Source: Bacteroidetes bacterium QS_8_68_28
Lineage (GTDB): Bacteria; Bacteroidota; Rhodothermia; Rhodothermales; Salinibacteraceae
Length of the DNA: 43,438 nucleotides
Assembly: GCA_003022485.1 (NCBI GenBank)
Contig: PXTS01000056.1
Span: 1-43,438 of the forward strand
Direction of reading: 5' to 3'
Shown: one piece after another, positions 26,054 to 34,433 of the stretch
Layout of the letters: each line of letters opens with the position of its first letter
Position numbering within the stretch: position 1 is the stretch's first letter
Notes under the pieces: model-generated
Database searches by the model: none
What the model was told of the DNA's origin: nothing
The model's input: only the letters and a program-made list of their open reading frames with translations
Made by a program: the position numbers and the translations under genes

Positions 26054-26539
26054 GTGGAATCGCCACACGACCGCGACCGGCGGCGGCGCGAGCGCATGGA
26101 GCGCGTGGCCTTCCTGCTCGACGACGCCTTTCGCTTCCCCGGCACCGAGCGGCGCGTGGGCCTCGACGCGCTCATCGGGTTGGTGCCCGGTATCGGTGAC
26201 GCGGCCGGGGCGCTGCTGTCAAGCTATTTTCTCTACGAAGGCGCGCGCCTCGGGGTGAGCATCGCCACCCTCCTGCGCATGACACTCAATATTGGCATCG
26301 AGACGGGCGTGGGACTCGTGCCCGTCTTGGGCGACCTCTTCGACTTCGCCTTCAAGGCCAACGACCGCAACGCCCGCCTCATCGAACGCTTCCTCGACGA
26401 TCCTGAGGCCACGCATCGCTCCAGCCGCACGGCCCTCACGACCGTCGCCGTCGTGCTCGTGCTGCTCATGTTGGCACTCGTCGTCGGCATCGCGTGGCTC
26501 GTGAGCGCCCTCGTTGGCACGCTGAGCGGAGCGGTGTAA
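26054..26539 (+). CDS. DUF4112 membrane protein
   Basis: 161 aa from the GTG at 26054; an ATG at 26096 is the alternative, and the longer open frame from 25934 overlaps the purE end and has no family similarity. The DUF4112 signature is present: AFLLDDAFRFPG, GLDALIGLVPGIGDAAGALL and GVGLVPVLGDLFDFAFKAND, i.e. two internal GLVPxxGD repeats that look like a duplicated hairpin. A C-terminal hydrophobic helix follows (TVAVVLVLLMLALVVGIAWL). Function unknown for the family. It lies downstream of purKE on the same strand. Confidence 0.85.
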   Translation: MESPHDRDRRRRERMERVAFLLDDAFRFPGTERRVGLDALIGLVPGIGDAAGALLSSYFLYEGARLGVSIATLLRMTLNIGIETGVGLVPVLGDLFDFAFKANDRNARLIERFLDDPEATHRSSRTALTTVAVVLVLLMLALVVGIAWLVSALVGTLSGAV

Positions 26540-26630
26540 ACGTGGAGAGCGTGGGAGTGCGGGGGCGTGAGGCGCGGGAGAATTCCCCCAGCCCGAGGAT
26601 CACGAAATCCCAACCCCGAAACCGCACCGC
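26540..26630 (+). repeat. Repeat-filled spacer before the GIY-YIG gene
   Basis: A G-rich arm starts right after the DUF4112 stop (GTGGAGAGCGTGGGAGTGCG) and a C/A-rich arm precedes the next start (AAATCCCAACCCCGAAACCG). GTGCGG in the first pairs with CCGCAC in the second; the rest is only weakly complementary. Same layout as the clearer stop-to-start elements. Confidence 0.5.
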
Positions 26631-26870
26631 GTGCACTACGTCTACATCCTGCGCTGCGCCGACGACACGCTCTACACCGGCTACACGACCGACCCGGAGC
26701 GCCGCGTGGCCGAGCACAATGCTGGAGACGGCGCGAAGTACACGCGGGGCCGCACGCCCGTCAAGCAGGTGCACCTGGAGACCTTCGACTCGCAGGGCGC
26801 AGCGATGCGGCGCGAGCACGCCATTAAGCAACTCCCGCGTACGGAAAAAAAGCGGCTGGCTGGGCTTTGA
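26631..26870 (+). CDS. GIY-YIG nuclease-like protein (YhbQ/UPF0213 type)
   Basis: 79 aa, GTG start at 26631. Single GIY-YIG domain: [19 protein letters not shown] with the two tyrosine motifs, Arg in [23 protein letters not shown], and the Glu in [11 protein letters not shown]. The domain alone, without partner domains, is typical of the YhbQ-like family, whose role may be in DNA damage repair but is not settled. It is the last gene of the plus-strand row that starts at ftsK. Confidence 0.92.
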   Translation: MHYVYILRCADDTLYTGYTTDPERRVAEHNAGDGAKYTRGRTPVKQVHLETFDSQGAAMRREHAIKQLPRTEKKRLAGL

Positions 26871-26917
26871 CCGAGAACGGTAGACATGCAGACCGCGAGC
26901 GGTGTCTTTCTTTTCTC

Positions 26918-27028
26918 GGGGGGAATTGCCCCCCCTCCTGCTTATCGCGCTTGGGCGTCGTGCAGTAAGCGAGCCGGCTGCTGTCGGCGAGACGACTTGC
27001 TCTTTTCAGGGCACGGCGCGCCGTGCCC
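26918..27028. repeat. Two hairpins between converging genes, one a perfect 20-bp palindrome
   Basis: GGGGGG (26918-26923) faces CCCCCC (26929-26934) over a 5-nt loop. At 27009-27028 GGGCACGGCG is followed by its exact complement CGCCGTGCCC, then CTACGATTTTT. The palindrome looks like a REP-type repeat of the GTAGGGGCACGGC kind found in many genomes. Lying between the GIY-YIG gene (plus) and eboF (minus), it could also end transcription from the left. The rest of 26871-27131 shows no gene. Confidence 0.65.
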
Positions 27029-27131
27029 CTACGATTTTTCGGCGGCGGTTTTGACCGGGCCGTTTACGGGATGGCGAACGGTTCGAGGACCGGGAAACCG
27101 CCTCCGCCGCGCTGGGAGTAAAGCGCCTCCC

Positions 27132-28538
27132 TCAACCGGCGGAAGAACGAGCACGGTCTGCGCCAAAGACGTGTTCGAGAATGACGTCCCGCACGTCTGT
27201 CGCGTGAAGCCGATCGGCGCGCAGCCGGTCGGTTTGCTGTGTGGCCAGGAGCGGTCCCTTGCGCGCATCGCCGGGCAGCCGCCCGTGGGAGCTCTGCACG
27301 AGGTCGCCGTGAATAGGAACCACGTCCATGAGGTAACGAAACCCCAGCTTCTTTTGCAAGAGTCGTCCGGCCGCACGCAGGCGCGGGGATCGCAGATCGG
27401 GATCCATAAATAGCTCGGCCGGGTCGTAGCCGGGTTTGCGGTGGATTTCGACCGTCGGCGCGAAGTCGGGGGCCTTCGCATCATCGAGCCAGTAGTAGTA
27501 GGTAAACCAGGCATCCGGTTCGGCCACGGCGACGAACGCCCCGGCCCGCGGGTGGTCGAGGCCGTATTCGCGCTTGCCTTCCACACCGAGCACCTCCGCT
27601 ACGCCGGGTGTGGCTTCGAGCAGGCGGCCCACCTCATCCCGACGCGCCCAATCGTTCACGTAGACGTGAGCGATCTGGTGATCGGCCACGGCGAAGGCGG
27701 CACAGTCCCCCGGCTCCAACAGTTCGCGGCCGAGCTCCTCGCGCACGGAGATCAGCCCATTCCGGCGAAAGACGCGGTTCAGCGCGATGGGGCGGGAAAC
27801 GGCGGTGAGGCCGTATTCGGAAAGGAGCATCACCTGCACGCCCCGTCTTTCGTAGAACGTAATGAGGTCGCGGCAGACGGTATCGACCGCGCGCAGATCG
27901 GTCGCGATGGTCGCGCTTTCCGTATCGGGATTGAGGCGCTGGAGGTTGTAGTCCAGATGCGGAAGGTACAGCAGCGTAAGCGTCGGCGCGTGACGCGCCT
28001 CCACGAGTTTCGCGGCGTTGGCAATCCACTCACTGCCGGTGATCGACGTATCGGGTCCCCAGAACTTGAAGAGCGGGAACTGCCCCAGTTTTTCTTGCAA
28101 GTCGAAACGCAACCCCGCCGGCCGGGTGTAGAGGTCGGGTATTTTGCGTCCGTCGGCGGGGTACATGGGCCGCTCGACGACGATGTAGTCGGCCGAAGAG
28201 TGCGTCGCGTATCGCCAAAACAGGTTCGCGCAGGTAAAGCTCGCCTCCTGCTCGCGCGCGACCTCCCAGACTTTGGGCTGCTTCACCAGGCGGTCCGACC
28301 GCATCCAGAAGTGGATTTCGCCGGGCGCCCGGAAGTACCAGCCATTGCCTACGATGCCGTGCTCCCGCGGCATGGTCCCGGTCAGGTACGTTGCCTGCAT
28401 AGACGTAGTCACGGCCGGAAGAACGGGGGTGATCCCCGCCTGCTTTCCATTGCCGATCCAGCGCGACAAAAACGGCGTGTGCTTCCCTACAAGCCGCGGC
28501 GTTAACCCGACGACGTTTAAGACAACGGTTCTGTTCAT
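27132..28538 (-). CDS. eboF: EboF: alkaline-phosphatase-superfamily protein of the ebo cluster
   Basis: 468 aa, type I phosphodiesterase/nucleotide pyrophosphatase fold. The nucleophile Thr is in VLPAVTTSMQATYLTG (T44/T45), then GTMPREHGIVGNGWY; metal-ligand regions are LYLPHLDYNLQRLNPD, MLLSEYGLT and FAVADHQIAHVYV. There is no signal peptide, so it is probably cytoplasmic, as in other ebo clusters. It ends the eboD-eboE-eboF row, 28 bp after eboE. In cyanobacteria and pseudomonads the cluster is needed for export or maturation of a secondary metabolite precursor, but the reaction of EboF is unknown. Confidence 0.88.
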   Translation of the reverse strand: MNRTVVLNVVGLTPRLVGKHTPFLSRWIGNGKQAGITPVLPAVTTSMQATYLTGTMPREHGIVGNGWYFRAPGEIHFWMRSDRLVKQPKVWEVAREQEASFTCANLFWRYATHSSADYIVVERPMYPADGRKIPDLYTRPAGLRFDLQEKLGQFPLFKFWGPDTSITGSEWIANAAKLVEARHAPTLTLLYLPHLDYNLQRLNPDTESATIATDLRAVDTVCRDLITFYERRGVQVMLLSEYGLTAVSRPIALNRVFRRNGLISVREELGRELLEPGDCAAFAVADHQIAHVYVNDWARRDEVGRLLEATPGVAEVLGVEGKREYGLDHPRAGAFVAVAEPDAWFTYYYWLDDAKAPDFAPTVEIHRKPGYDPAELFMDPDLRSPRLRAAGRLLQKKLGFRYLMDVVPIHGDLVQSSHGRLPGDARKGPLLATQQTDRLRADRLHATDVRDVILEHVFGADRARSSAG

Positions 28539-28566
28539 TCGCTAATGGCGCTTTATGCAGACGATT

Positions 28567-29814
28567 TCACTCGTGAGGCGCTCGTTCCGAAGGTCGTTCG
28601 AGGCATGACAGGACCCAGTCGTACTCACGCCGAATCGAGTCCAACAGAGAAGTCTCCTTCATATCGGACGGCAGCACGTCCCAGGTGTACGTTTCGATTT
28701 CCAGGTGGGGAGGCGTTTTCTCCCTACGGACCCACGCTAAACTCTCCAGGAGATCGCTCTGCGTGGAGAGAAGGGCTCCGTAGCGTTCCATGAATAGAGG
28801 CACGTGATAATGAATGCGCCACTCACAGGCCTCTTCGCGCTGAATATGATCGAGAGCGACGGGCAGATCAGGATAGCGGTGAAAGCGGCCGTCGGTGCGG
28901 CGCTCGATCACCTGGTGCAGGTAGGTAGCTTCCGCGAGCGGGCGAAGGCGCTCGCCCACCTCGCGCCGCCCCGTCGTTTGCTCGGGCAACGGCACCTTCA
29001 GCGCCGCGCTGAGGTGCATCTTGCCGAGGCGTATTCCGGCGTCCTTTAGGCGCGCGAGGGCCGTTTCGGGGTCTTCGTATTCGACGGCAAAGTGGCAGGT
29101 GTCGTAGCACACGCGAATGTGCCGCAACAGGTGGTTCGCGGCTTCCTCCTGCGAGACGCCGAGCTGCTCGGCCAGGTGCGCTCCTCCTACCGGAAGCAGC
29201 CAGTCTTCAACGAACGACACCGTCTCCGCTGCATCCTCGATCAGGCAATCGGGTTCGGGTTCCAGGTCGATGTGCAGCAGCGTGTCAGTGCGCTCCCGGA
29301 GGCGAACCAGCTCCGCTGCAACGTCGGCCAGGTGAACGCTCCCTTTGCGAAAAGCGTCTTGGCGCGCGGCCTCTTCGTTCAGCCAGGGTTTATATGAAAG
29401 CGGCGAGGTGGAAATACTCCCTTCCATGTCGGAGGGCAGCAATGCAGCCAAGATGCGCACCAGGTGAAGCGTGTAGTCCACCCGGTCCCGCGTGCGCCAG
29501 TCGGGCGCGTACGCCCGGTCTTTGACGACCTGTCGGTGAAAGTGGCCGTAGGGAAAGCCATTGATGGTGAACACGTAGAGCCGTTGCTCGTCGAGCCAGC
29601 GCTTGAAGCGGGAGAGCCGGTTGTTTTGCAGCAATTCGCGCGCGGCCCGGTTCGAGAGGCGGAGGCCGACCCCGAAGGGCGCCTCCGGCGACAGCTGCCT
29701 CTTGAGTTCTGGAACGTAGGTCTTCAGGTTCTCGAACGTGGCCTCCCAACGCTCACCGGGATGAACATTGGTGCAGTAGGTCAGATGAAAAGAGGAGGCT
29801 CGACCGACTTTCAT
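28567..29814 (-). CDS. eboE: EboE: xylose-isomerase-like TIM-barrel protein
   Basis: 415 aa, metabolite traffic protein EboE. Start MKVGRASSFHLTYCTNVHPG (the YCTNVHPGE segment is characteristic), then YVFTINGFPYGHFHRQVVKD, LLHIDLEPEPDCLIED and VCYDTCHFAVEYEDP, which supply the Glu/Asp/His metal ligands of a TIM barrel, and GKMHLSAALKVPLPEQ near the end. Its enzymatic activity has not been defined. It lies 45 bp after eboD and 28 bp before eboF on the same strand. Confidence 0.92.
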   Translation of the reverse strand: MKVGRASSFHLTYCTNVHPGERWEATFENLKTYVPELKRQLSPEAPFGVGLRLSNRAARELLQNNRLSRFKRWLDEQRLYVFTINGFPYGHFHRQVVKDRAYAPDWRTRDRVDYTLHLVRILAALLPSDMEGSISTSPLSYKPWLNEEAARQDAFRKGSVHLADVAAELVRLRERTDTLLHIDLEPEPDCLIEDAAETVSFVEDWLLPVGGAHLAEQLGVSQEEAANHLLRHIRVCYDTCHFAVEYEDPETALARLKDAGIRLGKMHLSAALKVPLPEQTTGRREVGERLRPLAEATYLHQVIERRTDGRFHRYPDLPVALDHIQREEACEWRIHYHVPLFMERYGALLSTQSDLLESLAWVRREKTPPHLEIETYTWDVLPSDMKETSLLDSIRREYDWVLSCLERPSERAPHE

Positions 29815-29859
29815 ATCTGGGGGCGGTAGAAAACATCGCTTCCTTCGCGGTGGCGGTTG

Positions 29860-31047
29860 CTACGCGTACTCCGGCATATCGGAGCGTTCACGCAGCAGGT
29901 AAACGGCCTGCCGGTAGCGGGAGCGATCTACGTCATGGACCTCTACGCCGCGGCCAATGGCTTCAAGGAGCATAATGGTAAGCTCTCCTCCCAGGTGCTC
30001 GCGGAACGCTTCGAGGCCCTGGAAGAGACAACGCGGATGATCGGGCTGCGAGAGATGCGCGTCCATTTCCGGGACGTACAGCCGAAAGCCCATCGCCTCC
30101 ATCACCTCCAGGATTTGCCCCCATTCCGCGTGACTGAGCAGGCCGGCCAGGTGGGAATAGGTGCAATCCAGCGCGATGCCGATGGCCACCGCTTCGCCGT
30201 GACGCAGGGTGTAGTCCGTAAGCTGTTCGAGCTTGTGGGCCGACCAGTGCCCGAAGTCCAACGGCCGTGACATCCCCATCTCAAAGGGATCGCCGGAGGT
30301 GGCGATGTGGTCCAGATGGAGCTGGGCGCAGCGATAAACCAGTTGCTCCATCGCCTCGCGGTCCCGGCGGGGCGGCGCCAGCGCGTCGGCGTGGTCGGTG
30401 AGAAATGCAAAGAACGCCTCGTCTTTGATGAGCGCCACCTTGATCGCCTCTGCAATTCCGGACCGCCAGTCTCGGTCACTCAGGGTATCCAGAAACGCGA
30501 AGTCACTCAGGACGGCGTAGGGGGGAGCAAAGGTGCCCAGAAAGTTTTTGGTACCGAAGGCATTGACGCCGTTTTTGACGCCTACGCCGGAGTCGTTCTG
30601 CGAGAGCGTCGTGGTGGGCGCGCGGATCAGCCGGATTCCGCGATGCGCCGTGGCGGCAGCGTAGCCGGCCAGGTCCAGCACGGCCCCTCCTCCAACAACC
30701 AGCACGTACGAATGCCGGTCCAGACCGGTCTCGGAAATCACTTCGTGCAAGTGGTCCACGAATGCGGGATCGTTTTTCGCCGCCTCCCCGCCCGGCACCT
30801 CCACCGGATCAGCAACCAGCCAGATCACATCTTCATGCGCTTCCGCGTAGGCAGCGATACGTTCGGGCAGACCGGGGTGGTGGGTCAGCAGGCCCTTATC
30901 TACGACAGGGAGCACGTTCGCCGGTTTCCTGCTCGACGACGGCGCAATCGTCTTGCGGAGCAGTTCGTTGCGTTCCGAAAAGAGGTGCTCTGTGAAATGA
31001 ACGTCGTAGGTAAAGGGAACGGAGATGTGCTGGCGAATGGACGACAT
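29860..31047 (-). CDS. eboD: EboD: 3-dehydroquinate-synthase-like protein
   Basis: 395 aa, AroB-fold sugar-phosphate cyclase relative. Motifs: VLVVGGGAVLDLAGYAAATA (NAD-binding), IRAPTTTLSQNDSGVGVKNG, FGTKNFLGTFAPPYAVLSDF, GIAEAIKVALIKDEAFF and GHWSAHKLEQL, with HGEAVAIGIAL late in the protein. The zinc-binding Glu (GIAEAIK) and both His residues (GHW, HGEA) are kept, so it is probably catalytic, likely on a substrate other than DAHP because it is the ebo paralog. A true aroB is not in the window. About 450 bp without a gene separate it from eboC, so it probably has its own promoter. Confidence 0.92.
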   Translation of the reverse strand: MSSIRQHISVPFTYDVHFTEHLFSERNELLRKTIAPSSSRKPANVLPVVDKGLLTHHPGLPERIAAYAEAHEDVIWLVADPVEVPGGEAAKNDPAFVDHLHEVISETGLDRHSYVLVVGGGAVLDLAGYAAATAHRGIRLIRAPTTTLSQNDSGVGVKNGVNAFGTKNFLGTFAPPYAVLSDFAFLDTLSDRDWRSGIAEAIKVALIKDEAFFAFLTDHADALAPPRRDREAMEQLVYRCAQLHLDHIATSGDPFEMGMSRPLDFGHWSAHKLEQLTDYTLRHGEAVAIGIALDCTYSHLAGLLSHAEWGQILEVMEAMGFRLYVPEMDAHLSQPDHPRCLFQGLEAFREHLGGELTIMLLEAIGRGVEVHDVDRSRYRQAVYLLRERSDMPEYA

Positions 31048-31196
31048 GGAATGGACGGCATATGGACGGAAACGACTGCTGACTGATCAACGGAAGGACT
31101 GTGGAAGCGGTGTGCCCAGAGGGAAACGTCCTGCTTTGCCCTCATGTTTGTAGTATTGGGAGAGCGCGAGAGGGCAGTACGGGCTCCCGGATTTAT

Positions 31197-31245
31197 CCGA
31201 AAGATATACCGACCCTCTCGCGGGGCCTGACGAAACGATATATTA
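31197..31245 (-). promoter_or_regulatory. Candidate promoter region of eboDEF with a repeated TATATC-TTTCG motif
   Basis: In the eboD sense TATATCGTTTCG (31242-31231) and TATATCTTTCGG (31208-31197) recur 34 bp apart in an otherwise GC-rich region. They resemble the Bacteroidota -7 element TAnnTTTG only loosely, and no good -33 element was seen. The full gap 31048-31499 is visibly more AT-rich than its surroundings and shows no gene. Confidence 0.25.
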
Positions 31246-31443
31246 GTCTTGAGGTACAGGTTGATGTCATACCGACAGGCCAAGGGTGGCATAATTTTCG
31301 AAGATCTGTACCGTCGGGCTGACGGGAGCGCCGCTTGGCGTTGATGTCTGCGGAGGACATGTAAGACTTCGATCCGCCTCTACTCGGGGCCGGAAGGCCT
31401 GAGGGGCACGCGAATGGTCGAAGACAGGTCCAGTGAAACAGAA

Positions 31444-31465
31444 ATTCTTTTCCGTGAGGAAGAAT
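31444..31465 (-). terminator. Candidate terminator after eboC
   Basis: In minus sense ATTCTTCC (31465-31458), loop TCAC, then GGAAAAGAAT (31453-31444) forms a stem with a two-base bulge, followed by TTCTGTTTC. About 35 bp past the eboC stop. Moderate at best. Confidence 0.3.
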
Positions 31466-31499
31466 CTCCTTGATCCATCGAGGGGAGAAGTCAAATCAG

Positions 31500-32420
31500 T
31501 CAAGCTACTGCAAAGAGCCGCGCGAGCCCTCTCGAAACCGGCAACAGCAGCAGCACGACGAGGCCGTAGGGCCACCCACCGAAGCCGGCGGCCAGTGCTG
31601 CGTCGAGGGGCACCAACGCCAGAACGCCGGCCTTTACGGCATCCTGGATGGGAGCAGGTGCGGGATTTCGGGTGGCTTTGACGAAGGCCGGCAGCGTCTG
31701 CCCTGCAAAAAGTAAGGCGAAGGGAAGCGCCGAAAGCGCGGCGTAGGCCGGGCGAAGCCCGAGGAGCAGAAGGCTGCCGACAACCAGCACGATGAGCGTG
31801 AGGGCCAGCAGCCCCGTGCGCCGCGTGCCGCCGCGCACTTCCCCTTGCCCCACGGCGGTGATGGCGGCGACATAGGCCACGGGAATCAAGGCCAAAAACC
31901 AGAGATCGGGAACCAGCGCCGGCACCGCGCTCACCCCGAGCAGCAGGTTTCCACCGCGACAGAGCCCCATGTTGAGAGGCCCCAGCAGGACGTGGTGTTT
32001 CCCGGCCGCATCATAAAGCAGGGCCGCAAGCGCGATGGCCGCGGCCAGCCCTCCACTCAGCGCTGAAACCTGGGCGGCGGCAGCAATACCGACGAGCAGG
32101 AGCCCTCCCCCCACGAGAGCCCCTCCCCGGCGCGAAGCCCGCCCGCTGGGAAGCGGGCGCTCCGGTCGCTCGCGCGCATCCACTGCAGCATCGAAGACAT
32201 CGTTGAAGACCACCCCGCCGCCGTAGAGTCCCGTCGTGGCCAGCAGGAGCCAGGGCAGGGCTTGCAGGGGAGCAGAGCCGGACCATCCGTCCAGCCCGAG
32301 GGCCATTCCCGACGCTGCAAAACCGGCCAAGACGTCAGCGAGGGCGGTAACGGTATTTGCAGGTCGCACAAGCTGCAGGTAGGCCCACAGCTGATCGCGG
32401 CGCGAGGGGGAAGGAGCCAC
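31500..32420 (-). CDS. eboC: EboC: UbiA-like prenyltransferase
   Basis: 306 aa from the GTG at 32418-32420, 5 bp after the eboB stop; the longer open frame overlaps eboB and is Arg-rich. UbiA family membrane protein with eight or nine hydrophobic segments. The first Asp-rich motif is complete, NDVFDAAVDARERPERPLPS, matching NDxxDxxxD; the second, usually DxxxD in the later loop, is reduced to LYDAAGKHH. It may transfer a prenyl group to the ebo substrate or an anchoring lipid; this is inferred from the fold. Tightly coupled to eboB, probably by translation. Confidence 0.92.
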   Translation of the reverse strand: MAPSPSRRDQLWAYLQLVRPANTVTALADVLAGFAASGMALGLDGWSGSAPLQALPWLLLATTGLYGGGVVFNDVFDAAVDARERPERPLPSGRASRRGGALVGGGLLLVGIAAAAQVSALSGGLAAAIALAALLYDAAGKHHVLLGPLNMGLCRGGNLLLGVSAVPALVPDLWFLALIPVAYVAAITAVGQGEVRGGTRRTGLLALTLIVLVVGSLLLLGLRPAYAALSALPFALLFAGQTLPAFVKATRNPAPAPIQDAVKAGVLALVPLDAALAAGFGGWPYGLVVLLLLPVSRGLARLFAVA

Positions 32421-32425
32421 AGCGT

Positions 32426-33373
32426 TTACTCGATCACGGGGTCTTCTTCGACGGTTCGCTCCGGAGCTTCGACCACGGGCTCGCGTCCGCCGCGCAATAC
32501 GGAGTTGCCCTCGTAGTTCTGGCGCTGATCCACGGGCGGCGGGTTCAGCCAGTCCTCCTCGCTCATGGCGTCGCTCTGGCTGTATGCTGCGAGCGCATTT
32601 TCGTAGCACACCTTTCGAACGGCTTCTTCGGAAAGGCCGCGATCATGCATCACCTGCGCCGTCTTGGGCACCCCCAGCGGGTCGCTTACGCCCCAGTCGG
32701 CCGCGCTGTCCACGATGAGCCGCTCCGGGCCGTACTGCTCCACGATCTCGGCCATGCGCTCGTTGCCCATCTTCGTCTCGGGGTAAATGCTGAAAGCGGC
32801 CCAGAAGCCGCGGTCCAGCACCTCTTCGACGGTCTCCTCGTTATTGTGGTCGATGACGACCTTCGCCGGGTCCAGTCCGTGCTCTTCGCAGAGATCCATG
32901 CTGCGACTGGTGCCTTCCGTCTTGTTGCGGTGCGGCGTGTGCACCAGGACCAGCTTGTCCAGCTCGTCGGCCAGTTCAAGCTGGCGGTGGAAGTACTTCT
33001 CCTCCAAGGCGGTCATGTCGTCGAAGCCGATCTCGCCGATGGCTACCACGCCCTCTTTGTTGAGGTAGAGCGGCAAGAGATCCATCACTTTCTCAGCGAG
33101 CGGTTCGTTGTTCGCTTCCTTGGCATTGAGCCCGATAGTGCAATAGTGGCGAATGCCGAACTGCCCGGCTCGGAAGCGTTCCCACCCCACGATCCAGCCA
33201 AAATAGTGCTGAAACGCACCTATGTTGGTGCGCGGCTGTCCGACCCAAAAGGCCGGCTCGATGACGGCTACCACCCCTGCGTCGCGCATCGCCTCGTAGT
33301 CGTCGGTCGTGCGCGAGATCATGTGTACGTGCGGGTCGATGTACATTTCGGAGTCGGTTCCCATGATGCTCAC
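32426..33373 (-). CDS. eboB: EboB: TatD-like metal-dependent hydrolase
   Basis: 315 aa. Amidohydrolase-type metal ligands: MYIDPHVHMISRTTDDY, VVAIGEIGFDDMTALEE, LVLVHTPHRNKTEG, VVIDHNNEETVEEVLD and ERLIVDSAADWGVSDPLGVP. Unlike ordinary TatD there is a specific ebo-type C-terminus (NPPPVDQRQNYEGNSVLRGG). GTG start at 33371-33373; ATG codons at 33364 and 33346 are alternatives, the last being just before the first strand. It lies 65 bp after eboA and 5 bp before eboC. The substrate is unknown. Confidence 0.93.
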   Translation of the reverse strand: MSIMGTDSEMYIDPHVHMISRTTDDYEAMRDAGVVAVIEPAFWVGQPRTNIGAFQHYFGWIVGWERFRAGQFGIRHYCTIGLNAKEANNEPLAEKVMDLLPLYLNKEGVVAIGEIGFDDMTALEEKYFHRQLELADELDKLVLVHTPHRNKTEGTSRSMDLCEEHGLDPAKVVIDHNNEETVEEVLDRGFWAAFSIYPETKMGNERMAEIVEQYGPERLIVDSAADWGVSDPLGVPKTAQVMHDRGLSEEAVRKVCYENALAAYSQSDAMSEEDWLNPPPVDQRQNYEGNSVLRGGREPVVEAPERTVEEDPVIE

Positions 33374-33438
33374 CTCGTTGAAAATAGAGAATGCGTTGCC
33401 CCAAACGATTCGACGGGTCGCCCCGACGCGCAGGGCGG

Positions 33439-34338
33439 TCAGTGGGGGTCCGCCACCCGCTTCCGGCTAAAGCGCTTCCAGGTCAGGCGTCCGTCAGCAA
33501 TTGCAGCACGCAGTTCCGGTTCATCGGCCAGCGCAGCATCGGCCTTCTCGGAAGGGCTTTGCGACAGCGCGAGTGCAGCCGCTTCTCGCCGGGCGGCGTC
33601 GCTGCTCGAAAGTACATATTTCAAATCATCGACGGCTTCCTTTTCGGCAAAAGGGCCGACGGGGCGCCACAGCTCGGGCGCCACGGGTCGGCCTGCAGCC
33701 CAGCGTTCGTGCGCGTAGTCGACGAGCATGCGCGCCAGCGCGGCGTTCGCTCGCCGATCCAGTCCGTAAATCGGATACAGCGGACTACCCACGAAGAGCG
33801 CCTTGAGGACCATCTGATTCCAGGCCGTATCGTCAAATTGCTCGGCGGGATACGGGTTGCGCAGCGCCACTGCGTCGAACACGGAGGTCATGTTGGTGCG
33901 AACGCCTTCGGCGGCGCGCGCTGTGTGGCGCCCGGGATGCGGCAAGAGCGGCAAGCTCTGATACAGCGCCACGGACTCTCCCACGTCGGCGTGCGCGAAG
34001 GTCCGCTCCAGGGTTTGCTGGTAGGCATCGGCCTCCTGACTGGGAAGCGCCAGGGCAAGCAAGGTGCGCCCGGCCTGATCTACGCTCCAGTCGTCCGGCT
34101 GCCAGCCTTCGCGAGCCGCATCAGCGTCTTGCAGATCCTCTTCCGTCAGCGCCAGGTCGGCTTTCCCGAGGCGGCGCGGAACCGCGCTGAAAGCAAGGAA
34201 GAACGCCTGCCCGGACGCCCCCTCGCCGATCTCCGCTCGCTTGTCGTCCAACCACACGCGTTCTTCTTCGGAAACGCGTTCGCTGACCCACTGGTGCAGC
34301 AGCGAAGCGGGAGTCGGAGGGCGCACGTCTCGGCTCAT
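33439..34338 (-). CDS. eboA: EboA domain protein
   Basis: 299 aa, first gene of the ebo cluster. The conserved block is VFDAVALRNPYPAEQFDDTA followed by WNQMVLKALFVGSPLYPIYG and LDRRANAALARMLVDYAHER. It is predicted to be mostly helical with no signal peptide or membrane segment. The family has no known biochemical activity; it is the signature gene of ebo clusters. The tyrS end lies 95 bp upstream in the direction of transcription, so the ebo promoter should lie in that gap (34339-34433), which includes an AT-rich stretch but no obvious motif. Confidence 0.9.
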   Translation of the reverse strand: MSRDVRPPTPASLLHQWVSERVSEEERVWLDDKRAEIGEGASGQAFFLAFSAVPRRLGKADLALTEEDLQDADAAREGWQPDDWSVDQAGRTLLALALPSQEADAYQQTLERTFAHADVGESVALYQSLPLLPHPGRHTARAAEGVRTNMTSVFDAVALRNPYPAEQFDDTAWNQMVLKALFVGSPLYPIYGLDRRANAALARMLVDYAHERWAAGRPVAPELWRPVGPFAEKEAVDDLKYVLSSSDAARREAAALALSQSPSEKADAALADEPELRAAIADGRLTWKRFSRKRVADPH

Positions 34339-34433
34339 ATTGCTGGATCAGGGGGGCGGCGGCGCAAAAAGTGCGGCGCACGGTTTTAACGTTTTTCCCA
34401 AGATGTGTTTTCTCGTCTCGATTTCCGCTGGCA

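Noticed and set aside
24216-26066. Minus-strand open frame of 616 codons
   Set aside because: Antisense to purK and purE, both certain; the translation is His/Arg/Gly-rich shadow sequence.
31267-31575. Small gene in the eboC-eboD gap
   Set aside because: Overlaps the eboC end in another frame and has no motif or start signal.
32357-33718. Plus-strand open frame of 453 codons over eboB
   Set aside because: Antisense shadow of eboB, whose metal-binding motifs are all present.
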